From assembly GCA_020352495.1 (NCBI GenBank), contig CP070677.1:2145846-2198975 (forward strand): DNA of 53,130 nucleotides, written 5' to 3'. The position numbers and the translations under genes were made by a program. Each line of letters begins with the position of its first letter. Positions within the stretch are counted from its first letter, which is position 1. The stretch comes from Candidatus Latescibacterota bacterium. Its GTDB lineage: Bacteria > Krumholzibacteriota > Krumholzibacteriia > WVZY01. Under the pieces are notes generated by a model that saw nothing but the letters and a program-made list of their open reading frames with translations, was not told the DNA's origin and ran no database searches. This document shows, piece after piece, positions 1 through 7,482 of the stretch.

Positions 1-2
1 CA

Positions 3-1778
3 CTTGGAGTTTTTGGTGTATTGGCGTTGTTGAGACGACGCCCTCCTAAGAGACTGCTTGTCATCCTCGTTAGTTTTGCATCCCTATATTTGGTGAACAC
101 GGTGGTGCTGTCGAGCACGCTTGGCAGGTTCGTGCTCGTCCCAAAATCCGAGTTCTTTGGTACCAGCGCAACGACGTGGAAGGGAAGGGAAGAGTGGATC
201 GATTTCACGGGCAGGGATGTGGTCGAAGAGGAACTCGACGCCGAGGGCGCGCGGCGATACGTTTTTGCGGATTATATTATCAGAATCCCCGGTGAAGTCG
301 TTTTGCTTGGGAGACACGTGATGCCGGTTGTGTTTTTGCTGGCGCTCTTCGGGGTTTTTCGGAGACGGCTGTTTCTTCTGGCTGCGCTTCTTCCGTTCGT
401 CTTCTATCCGATTTTCACCGTGAGAAGCGACCCACGGTACATCCTTCCATATGTTCCACCGCTTGTCCTTTACGCGGCGGTGGGTTTGGAAGCAATGACA
501 TCACAACGAGCCAGGCGTGTGTTGGTCACGCTCTTGTGTCTATCGACGGCACTGGGGTTGTTTGTTAATCGGGAGCAGCTCACAAAACCCGTATCACAAG
601 GCTTTCGATGGGCGAGAGAAGCGGGGTTGTACTTCAAAGACCAAATCCGTCCTGGCGAAAAGGTTGCCGACCGAAAACCGTTTTTGGCGTTCTATGCGGA
701 GGCAGAATACATCGAGATACCGGTCGCGCCCTATGACGAAGCGCTCGATCATCTCATTGCCAATGATGTGAGGCTCCTATCGCTCCACCGCGCAACGATC
801 CATGCCTTGAGACCCGCGCTTCGGCCTTTATTGTACGATAAGGCGGTAATCGCCGGTGAGCTCCGGTTCAACCAGGCATACCACCGTCCGGGAGTCGCTC
901 TGATCTACGAACGATCGGGTGGGTCGGATCCGCTGCGAAGAGAGCGGACCAGTCCGCCTTCGGATGACGTGGTTATTTCTCCCGGTTGGTCTCCCGACGG
1001 CAAGATGATCGCTTACAGAGTAATTGATCCGTCGGGCGGTGGTGGAATTTCCGTTATCCCACCCGTTGGAGGAGCCCCGCAGCGTGTGATCAACGAACAG
1101 GGCACACAGGACCCTCTCAGTTGGGCTCCCGATTCGAAGCAAATTACCTTTGCAAACTCATCGACGGGCAATATGGATATCTTCACATTCGACATATTCA
1201 CCGGGACGCTCGAGCAGGTAACATCCGACGGGTCGGCGGACACCTCACCGTCGTGGTCGGGTGACGGGCGTGAGATCGTGTTCTGCTCGGATCGATCCGG
1301 CCAGACAGACATATGGGTCAAAAACCTGACGACCGGACAGCTCACGCAGGTTACAACGGACGGAGCCAACCTCTACCCGGCCATCGCGCCGGGCGGCAGA
1401 CGCATAGCCTGGATCCGCAGGGGGGAGGGTGTCGTGATTTATGACCGGCTGACAGGGAAACGCATTGTGGTCGAGTCTCCGAGACAGGTGTCTTTTCCTC
1501 CCGCTTGGAGTCCCGACGGTCGATTCATAGCGGTGACCGCGGAGGATTGGGGTGGAGCGGATATCTGTCTAATGACCGCCGATGGGGCCAACATGCTGGT
1601 CCTCGCAAAATCGAGTGAGGGCGAGGGCATGCCGTGTTGGAGTCCCGACGGTGAGAAGATGGTTATTGTTTCGAGCCGGGAGGGTGTATACAGCCTGTGG
1701 ACTCTGACAGGGTTGAGCGCGTACACCAAGCGGCTGCTCAATCCAGTCAGCATACGAACATTTCCCCGACCCGACTAA
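3..1778 (+). CDS. Membrane glycosyltransferase C-terminus fused to a TolB/WD40-like beta-propeller (5' truncated by window)
   Basis: The frame is open to the window edge without a stop, so the true start lies outside. The visible part begins with about five hydrophobic membrane spans (roughly the first 180 residues), including a YILPYVPPLVLYAAVG segment typical of dolichyl-phosphate-mannose-type (GT39/ArnT-like) transferases. A soluble stretch of about 100 residues follows. The last 280 or so residues carry repeated WSPDG, WAPDS and WSGDG signatures followed by SDRSGQTDIWV-like strands, the hallmark of TolB/PD40 propeller blades. By family, the membrane part would transfer sugar from a lipid carrier on the periplasmic side and the propeller would be periplasmic; acceptor and sugar cannot be read from the sequence. 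The fusion of these two parts is unusual. Confidence 0.75.
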   Translation, partial: LGVFGVLALLRRRPPKRLLVILVSFASLYLVNTVVLSSTLGRFVLVPKSEFFGTSATTWKGREEWIDFTGRDVVEEELDAEGARRYVFADYIIRIPGEVVLLGRHVMPVVFLLALFGVFRRRLFLLAALLPFVFYPIFTVRSDPRYILPYVPPLVLYAAVGLEAMTSQRARRVLVTLLCLSTALGLFVNREQLTKPVSQGFRWAREAGLYFKDQIRPGEKVADRKPFLAFYAEAEYIEIPVAPYDEALDHLIANDVRLLSLHRATIHALRPALRPLLYDKAVIAGELRFNQAYHRPGVALIYERSGGSDPLRRERTSPPSDDVVISPGWSPDGKMIAYRVIDPSGGGGISVIPPVGGAPQRVINEQGTQDPLSWAPDSKQITFANSSTGNMDIFTFDIFTGTLEQVTSDGSADTSPSWSGDGREIVFCSDRSGQTDIWVKNLTTGQLTQVTTDGANLYPAIAPGGRRIAWIRRGEGVVIYDRLTGKRIVVESPRQVSFPPAWSPDGRFIAVTAEDWGGADICLMTADGANMLVLAKSSEGEGMPCWSPDGEKMVIVSSREGVYSLWTLTGLSAYTKRLLNPVSIRTFPRPD

Positions 1779-1823
1779 AGCACGGGTCCAATGCAGAGTT
1801 GCCGAACCGACCGGTGAGCAGCG

Positions 1824-1853
1824 AAAAAGGGGGCGCTCTGGCGCCCCCTTTTT
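1824..1853. terminator. Bidirectional intrinsic terminator
   Basis: An A-run, GGGGGCGC, a TCTG loop, GCGCCCCC and a T-run form an 8-bp GC-rich hairpin flanked by A5 and T5. It can therefore terminate on both strands. It lies between the convergent glycosyltransferase/propeller gene and the lipoprotein gene and probably serves both. Confidence 0.9.
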
Positions 1854-1880
1854 GTGGTCGACTCCTCCTAGCTTACCGCC

Positions 1881-3221
1881 TCAATTCTGCGGAGCCACAT
1901 TGTCCTTGCAGTTATTGAGCGGGCATGGGAAGTCTTCGTTGTAGCCAGCCAACAAGCTCGCATTGCCCGCTTGGACAGCGGCTTTGACTTCCGCCTCAGT
2001 CATTGGGAAATCGACATCAGGGTTCGCAGCGTTCAAAAGCGCAGCGGTTCCGTGTCTGGCAAGGCGTCCGTAACCGTTGCCGTCCCCGCCTCTCGCCCTG
2101 AGCGCGGACATCAGGCTGATGTCTGGATTGAAGTAATCCGTCCCGAATGTTGCGTCAAAATCCATCGTCGGTGTGTACCCGGCGGCGTCCCACTCGCAGT
2201 AGTGCATCCTGAAGTTCTTCCAGTAGCCCGGCGTGCAGGATTCGCCCTCTCTTTCGATGGGAATCTCAAGCGCCGCACAAATCCATACGAGCGAGGCGGG
2301 GTCACCGGGTTCGCCCGGCGGCGCCTCCGAGAGACATTGGGCGGACATCGATGTTACCCCGGCCGGAACTGTCACCTGGATTTCGACCGCATCGAAGTCT
2401 TCCCCTTCGGTATCGCCAAACGGATTGTCGACATAGACGGGGGATCCTCCATCAAACCGCAACAGAACTCTGTTTGGCCGCTCCATTTGGACACTACCCG
2501 CCATGAGATTCAGCGTCGCCGTCCGTGCCGATGACGCGGCTGGGAAGTTGAAGATTTGCTCAACGGTCGTATCGAGGGTTGGCGGAAACGCATGATACGC
2601 GCAATCATCGCCGTCGCGAACACCGGCGACCACGGCGTCGCTTCCGTCATCATAGATAACGAGAAGACCGGCACCATTGGGTCTGTTGACGACGTAGTCC
2701 TCGACCGTGATGTTGTTTGTCACATTTGGATCGATCAGACCAAGACTCGTGATATCGGCGCGATAGGCCACACTCCAGTTTTCGGGGCCGCCACCACCTG
2801 ACGTGAAGAACAAGGTGGGGTTGTTGAGCTGGACCCCGGTGACCGGGTGGGTGCCATTGACTGTGACCTGACCGTCGCCGCTTGCGGAGCTATTGAAGCC
2901 TTCCCAGTAAAGCAGGACCTGTTCGATCGTCGCACCATCGGGAATGTCCGCGTCAGGAATCGTGATCGTCCCCGGCTGAGTGAACCTGAGACCCGCGCCA
3001 CCGATGGCGAGTCCGGTCCCCTCGGCGATCGTGATGCTCGGAATGCCAAGGGTCTCGGTCCCGTCAAGGGGTGACTTGGGTACGTCCAGCCCGATTTCAT
3101 CTAGAAACAGGCCGGAAGTGGGCCCAGCCGGCCCCTGGAGCGGCTCCTCTGTCTGGCTACAGCCAAAGACAAAGAGGCTCACAACCAAGGTAAGGGCCGA
3201 AAATTTAAGGATATTCTTCAC
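1881..3221 (-). CDS. Secreted lipoprotein with C-terminal CTPGYWKN module
   Basis: A GTG start at 3221 is preferred because AGGGGGT lies just upstream and the protein then begins with a clean lipoprotein signal (VSLFVFGC, Cys at about residue 20), giving 446 residues. The middle part is rich in beta strands and has a segment ending in AYRADITSL and GLLVIYDDGSD that recalls DUF3344-type extracellular domains (from memory, not searched). From residue 329 there is a Cys-rich module starting CTPGYWKN and ending CPLNNC, a motif seen in secreted proteins of several environmental phyla, function unknown. It is probably anchored to the outer membrane or exposed at the surface. It has its own promoter (3290-3319) and shares the terminator at 1824-1853. 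Confidence 0.75.
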   Translation of the reverse strand: MKNILKFSALTLVVSLFVFGCSQTEEPLQGPAGPTSGLFLDEIGLDVPKSPLDGTETLGIPSITIAEGTGLAIGGAGLRFTQPGTITIPDADIPDGATIEQVLLYWEGFNSSASGDGQVTVNGTHPVTGVQLNNPTLFFTSGGGGPENWSVAYRADITSLGLIDPNVTNNITVEDYVVNRPNGAGLLVIYDDGSDAVVAGVRDGDDCAYHAFPPTLDTTVEQIFNFPAASSARTATLNLMAGSVQMERPNRVLLRFDGGSPVYVDNPFGDTEGEDFDAVEIQVTVPAGVTSMSAQCLSEAPPGEPGDPASLVWICAALEIPIEREGESCTPGYWKNFRMHYCEWDAAGYTPTMDFDATFGTDYFNPDISLMSALRARGGDGNGYGRLARHGTAALLNAANPDVDFPMTEAEVKAAVQAGNASLLAGYNEDFPCPLNNCKDNVAPQN

Positions 3222-3289
3222 CTGAATACCCCCTGTTTTAGTTGATGGTAGCCACATTTAAGCGGCGTGGATTTATTGGTAGAACCTCT

Positions 3290-3319
3290 ATTTTACCATA
3301 CGGGGGCCTCTTCCCGCAA
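3290..3319 (-). promoter_or_regulatory. Candidate extended -10 sigma-70 promoter for the lipoprotein gene
   Basis: Read on the minus strand: TTGCGG, an 18-bp spacer, then TAAAAT preceded by TGG (a TGn extended -10). It sits about 70 bases upstream of the lipoprotein GTG. Confidence 0.5.
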
Positions 3320-3569
3320 CCGTCAAAATTCTGCCCCGAAGTGAGATACGTGAATTACCGAACAAGCCCGCTGGCACGCGAGCTGACGACATTCACCGCC
3401 GGGGACCGCCTCCAGAAGCCACGTCGGGGCCGCCAACGACGTTCTCGCCAAGGGCATGGCGATCGACCCAAGCGAGGGTTTTTCGGCGCCGTGGGAATAG
3501 TCCTGAGGGGGCCAATCCGGGTCTGACGGGAACACCTCGGTGACGCGCCCGGCCGGTTTCACAGAGCCA

Positions 3570-3597
3570 TTGATTTCAACCCGTTTTGGTGTATATT
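3570..3597 (+). promoter_or_regulatory. Sigma-70-type promoter for tenA
   Basis: TTGATT, 16 bp, TATATT (4/6 and 5/6 matches). Transcription would start near 3604, leaving a leader of about 160 bases before the TenA start. Confidence 0.6.
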
Positions 3598-3604
3598 GTT
3601 GGAC

Positions 3605-3767
3605 ACCCAGCGTGGGGTTGAAGGCGAAGAGACGTTTCGGTGCCGGCCCTTGTGCCGAGAGGTCTGGAAATGTCGACAACGGTCCGGTGGCGCCCGATCC
3701 TCGCCGGGCGATCAATGTTACGTGGTGCGGGGCGAACCCTGTTTTTCGCAAGGGAGCTGATTCACCG
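3605..3767 (+). other. Long, potentially structured 5' leader of tenA
   Basis: The GC-rich leader has possible helices, such as CGCCCG (3686 area) pairing with a CGGGCG just downstream. I looked for TPP riboswitch landmarks (CTGAGA and GAACCTGA) and did not find them. The AAGGGAG SD lies at its end. It may be an unrecognised regulatory leader or simply untranslated RNA. Confidence 0.3.
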
Positions 3768-4454
3768 GTGTACATACACTCTCTAAGTTCCGAGTTCCGG
3801 GAGCAAAGCGGCTCGGTATGGTCGGCCATTCTCGAGCACCCGTTTGTGCGGGGTATTGGCAAAGGAGACCTGTCCCGGGATCGGTTTGAGTTTTATCTCA
3901 AACAGGATTATGTGTACCTGACGGAGTTCGGTCGTGTATTTGCCCTTGCCGCGGCAAAATCAGAACAGCTCGCCGATATGAGCCATTTTGACGAGCTTCT
4001 CCACGCTACGCTAAAGTTCGAAATGGATCTGCACCGGAGAACCTGCGCCGATTATGGAATTCCGCCGGAAGATCTCGAGACGGTCGAGCCGGCGCTTGTG
4101 ACGACGGCATACACCAATCTCTTGATTCGGACGTGTTACGAAGGCCGGCTCGCCGATATCCTCGCCGTCCTGTTGCCGTGCGAGCAGGGGTACGTGGAGG
4201 TGGCCACTCATCTCAAGGAAAAAGGTCTGCCGTCGAAGAAGCACTACAGAGACTGGATCGAGACATACACCTCCAAGGAATTCCGCGAGCTCGCCGGTTG
4301 GGTGGGGGATACGTTCGATCGGCTAGCGGTGGATGCCTCGGATCCAGACAAGGCACGGTGGTACCGTCTATACCTCGCCAGTTCACGCTTCGAGCTTCTG
4401 TTCTTTGATATGGGATGGAAGATGGAGTCGTGGCCAAAACCGATCCCCTTATAG
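3768..4454 (+). CDS. tenA: TenA-family thiaminase II / thiamin-pyrimidine salvage enzyme
   Basis: By family, TenA hydrolyses aminopyrimidine derivatives of degraded thiamin so the pyrimidine can be reused for thiamin diphosphate. The GTG at 3768 follows AAGGGAG and gives 228 residues, the family's normal length; the frame is open further upstream but lacks homology there. Landmarks are FYLKQDYVYL (the Asp and Tyr corresponding to D44 and Y47 of Bacillus TenA), AYTNLL (Tyr112 region), LLPCEQGYVEV (catalytic Cys followed four residues later by Tyr) and SSRFELLFFDMGW (the late catalytic Glu). All the expected active-site residues appear to be present. It sits beside the pyruvate dehydrogenase operon, whose E1 needs thiamin diphosphate, but is transcribed towards it from its own promoter. 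Confidence 0.88.
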   Translation: MYIHSLSSEFREQSGSVWSAILEHPFVRGIGKGDLSRDRFEFYLKQDYVYLTEFGRVFALAAAKSEQLADMSHFDELLHATLKFEMDLHRRTCADYGIPPEDLETVEPALVTTAYTNLLIRTCYEGRLADILAVLLPCEQGYVEVATHLKEKGLPSKKHYRDWIETYTSKEFRELAGWVGDTFDRLAVDASDPDKARWYRLYLASSRFELLFFDMGWKMESWPKPIPL

Positions 4455-4561
4455 GATTCTACTCTGACTCCTCCGGTTCATCCGTCAACGCCAATGCCGC
4501 GGCAAGAAGGATCGACCGCTCGATTCGGGTTCTGTGATCGATTTTCCTTTCCCGTTTTCGA

Positions 4562-5986
4562 TCAGCCTCTTCGCGGTCTGTAAACGTGCGTGCTTCGTCC
4601 AAAAAAGACGTCTGCCGCTTCCATTACCGTCTCAGAAAGCGTCGGGTGTGGATGAATCGACAGGCTGATATCAGCGGCGAGGGCACCCATTTCGATTGCG
4701 AGCACCCCTTCGGCGATGAGCTCACCCGCGCCGGGGCCAACGATTCCCATCCCGAGTAAACGTTCGCTGTCGGGGTCGATGATGAGCTTTGTCAGGCCGT
4801 CGCTTCGGCCGAGTGTTTTTGCCCTCCCCGACGCCGCCCAGGGGAACCGTGCCACTTTGACATTTCGATGATGCTCCCGGGCCTCCCGTTCGCTAAGACC
4901 GCACCATGCGATCTCGGGATCGGTGAAAACCACGGCGGGAATGGCCAAAGGCTCGAATGCGACGTTTTTCCCCACGATGACTTCGACGGCGGTCCGTCCC
5001 TCATGAGAGGCCTTGTGAGCAAGCATCGGCTCGCCCACGACGTCACCAATGGCGAAAATCGACGGCTCGTTGGTTCGGCACGATTCGTCGACTCTTACAA
5101 ACCCGCGGTCCGTCACTTCGACATTCGTGTTTTCCAAACCGAGATCACCCGAATTTGGCGTGCGGCCGACCGATATGAGGACCCGCTCGACGATCACGTC
5201 TTTCTCGCCCGTCTTCCCGGCCAGCCCAACACGGATTCCGTTCTTCTGTTCTTTGAGCCCGGTGACCGTCGTTTCGAGCATGATCGAATCCAAACGCGAC
5301 TCCACACGTTTGTGCAGAATTCTCACGAGATCGGCGTCCGCGTTTGGGAGAAGCGAATCCATTATCTCAACGACAGACACCCTGGTTCCCAAGGCCGAAT
5401 AGACCGTTCCGAGCTCGAGACCGATGTACCCACCACCAACGACTAGCAAGGATCTTGGGATATCCCTCAGCTCGAGCGCCGCTGAAGAGTCGAGCACGCG
5501 ATGCGATTCGATGGCCAGACCGGGAATCGCAGCGGGCCGGGAACCCGTTGCCACGATTGCGTTGTCGGCGGTGAGGCGTTCGGAACCTCCGGTCGCCTTC
5601 TCGACAACTAGCGTGTGAGCATCCTCAAACCTGGCCCGTCCTTGAACAAAATTGACCTTGCGTTGCCGGCAGAGCTGACCCAGACCGCCGGTTAGTGCCT
5701 CGACGACCGTGTCCTTCCATCTGCGGACCCGTTCGGGTTTGATTTCGGGTTTACCAAAGGAGACACCCCACTGCTCCGCTTCAACTGCGTCGGAGATCAC
5801 CTTGGCCACATGGAGCAATACCTTCGAGGGAATGCAACCGCGGTAGAGGCAGACACCACCGGGGTTTGTTTCAGGATCGATCAGCGTGACATCCAGACCG
5901 AGGTCTGCGGCATGAAACGCCGCGGCATAGCCACCGGGGCCGGCGCCGATCACGGCGAGGCGTTTCGAATCTGTGTCGTTAGTCAT
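4562..5986 (-). CDS. lpdA: Dihydrolipoyl dehydrogenase (E3) of the pyruvate dehydrogenase operon
   Basis: This FAD flavoenzyme reoxidises dihydrolipoyl groups of E2 with NAD+. The ATG at 5986 follows GGAG at good spacing and gives 474 residues. Motifs: VIGAGPGGY (FAD dinucleotide fold) near residue 12, the redox-active disulfide in GGVCLYRGCIP (Cys46/Cys51), VVGGGYIGLELG (NAD fold), FAIGDV (second FAD motif) and the C-terminal HPHPTLSE with the active-site His-Glu pair. It is the last gene of aceE-aceF-lpd, 110 bases after aceF. A second E3 gene lies at 23128-24522. Confidence 0.95.
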   Translation of the reverse strand: MTNDTDSKRLAVIGAGPGGYAAAFHAADLGLDVTLIDPETNPGGVCLYRGCIPSKVLLHVAKVISDAVEAEQWGVSFGKPEIKPERVRRWKDTVVEALTGGLGQLCRQRKVNFVQGRARFEDAHTLVVEKATGGSERLTADNAIVATGSRPAAIPGLAIESHRVLDSSAALELRDIPRSLLVVGGGYIGLELGTVYSALGTRVSVVEIMDSLLPNADADLVRILHKRVESRLDSIMLETTVTGLKEQKNGIRVGLAGKTGEKDVIVERVLISVGRTPNSGDLGLENTNVEVTDRGFVRVDESCRTNEPSIFAIGDVVGEPMLAHKASHEGRTAVEVIVGKNVAFEPLAIPAVVFTDPEIAWCGLSEREAREHHRNVKVARFPWAASGRAKTLGRSDGLTKLIIDPDSERLLGMGIVGPGAGELIAEGVLAIEMGALAADISLSIHPHPTLSETVMEAADVFFGRSTHVYRPRRG

Positions 5987-6096
5987 GTCGAACTCCATTG
6001 GCAGCTTGCGCTCCCCGCCACGGTCCCCACGCCAACTGCGTTTGTCGACCGCGGTATTCCGACGGATCGAGCCAGTTGCGTCGTCCCGCCGACGCA

Positions 6097-7464
6097 CTAG
6101 CCTTCCAGCGCCAGGAGAATTGGCTCTTCGAGAGCCTGCACGACCCAGCGGAGAAAGCGCGCTCCATCGGCTCCGTCGATGATCCGGTGATCATACGAGA
6201 CCGATAGCGGGAGCATCAACCGCGGTTCAAACTTTTCGTCTACGTATACTGGTTCCATCCTTGCACGGGCTACGCCAAGTATCGCGACCTGGGGCGGGTA
6301 GACGATGGGTGAGAAATTGGTGCCCCCGATTCCTCCGAGGTTGGAGATCGTGAAAGTCCCGCCCTCCAGTTCGTCGGGTTTGACCTTTTTGTTTCGGGTC
6401 CTTTCCGCAAGCTGATTGAGCTCCGTCGACAGCTCGCTGATGTTCTTCCTGTCGACGTCTCGTATGACAGGGACGAGAAGACCACGGTCCGTGTCGACGG
6501 CAACACCTATGTGGTAGTAATTCTTGTAGACGACCTCTCTCTTGTCTTCATCAATGCTCGCGTTGAACTGCGGAAACACCTTGAGCGCCGAGGCAGTGAC
6601 TTTGAGAAGAATCGCGGTAATGGTGAGCTTGCCACCAGCGGCTTCGATTTTGTCGCTGTATTTCTTGCGGATGGCCTCGAGTTTTGTGATATCGACCTTG
6701 TCGTATTGAGTGACGTGGGGAATTGTCGACCACGCGTGTGCCATATTTCGAGCCGTTACCTGCCGGACCTTTGACATTGGTTCCCGGATCACAGGCCCCC
6801 ATTTCGTCGTCTCGGATACCGCATCGGTGGAAAAGTTCCACGCCGGCGCTTCGGATCTGCTCACGATGTTTTTCGCGTAGTCCTTGAGGTCCTCCTTTGT
6901 TATGCGGCCACCGGCACCGGTGCCTCTGACGCTGTAAATGTCGACGCCAAGTTCTCGGGCCAGCCGGCGAACCGACGGAGACGCGGGTGGTGGCTCCCTC
7001 GGGGTCTGTTCTTTGATCACCTGTGGGGTATGCGATGGAGCCGCGCGACTCTCCGGCGCGGGGCTCCGAGCTGGCGTGGTTGGCGTCTGCTCGATCTCCG
7101 AAGGTGCGGACACGGTCGAATCCGGCGCGGCCAAATCTGAGGGAGCTGCCGTTTCTTGCGCACCCGCCGGAGCAACCTCGGGACCCGCAGCGGGCGCCTC
7201 CGGCTGAGGAGCGACGGCCTCCGTCTCCGCAGTATCAATCCTTGCGATCACGTCGCCGACTTTTATCGTATCGCCGGCCTTGAATAGGATCTCCGTGATC
7301 TTTCCTTTGAAGGGGGACGGCACTTCGAAAACGGCTTTCTCCGTTTCGAGTTCGACTATGGGATCGTCAATCTCAATCACCTGTCCGACCGAAACGAGGA
7401 CTTTGATCACGTCACCGCTGTCTACGTCCTCCGAGATTTCGGGAAGTACGACGTCTTTTATCAT
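6097..7464 (-). CDS. aceF: Dihydrolipoamide acetyltransferase (E2) of pyruvate dehydrogenase
   Basis: E2 forms the complex core and passes the acetyl group from lipoyl to CoA. Domain order in 455 residues: one lipoyl domain (lipoyl Lys43 in ETEKAVFEV), a long Pro/Ala/Glu-rich linker, a peripheral subunit-binding domain around residues 160-200 (VRRLARELGVDIYSVRGTGAGGRITKEDL region), a second linker and the acyltransferase domain ending in DHRIIDG (catalytic His426 and Asp430). Only a single lipoyl domain is present, unlike the three of Escherichia coli. It starts 18 bases after aceE ends, so co-transcription is expected. Confidence 0.95.
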   Translation of the reverse strand: MIKDVVLPEISEDVDSGDVIKVLVSVGQVIEIDDPIVELETEKAVFEVPSPFKGKITEILFKAGDTIKVGDVIARIDTAETEAVAPQPEAPAAGPEVAPAGAQETAAPSDLAAPDSTVSAPSEIEQTPTTPARSPAPESRAAPSHTPQVIKEQTPREPPPASPSVRRLARELGVDIYSVRGTGAGGRITKEDLKDYAKNIVSRSEAPAWNFSTDAVSETTKWGPVIREPMSKVRQVTARNMAHAWSTIPHVTQYDKVDITKLEAIRKKYSDKIEAAGGKLTITAILLKVTASALKVFPQFNASIDEDKREVVYKNYYHIGVAVDTDRGLLVPVIRDVDRKNISELSTELNQLAERTRNKKVKPDELEGGTFTISNLGGIGGTNFSPIVYPPQVAILGVARARMEPVYVDEKFEPRLMLPLSVSYDHRIIDGADGARFLRWVVQALEEPILLALEG

Positions 7465-7482
7465 ACGGCGTGTCCTTTGAGT

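Noticed and set aside
3605..3767. TPP riboswitch before tenA
   Set aside because: Conserved words CTGAGA and GAACCTGA are absent on both strands.
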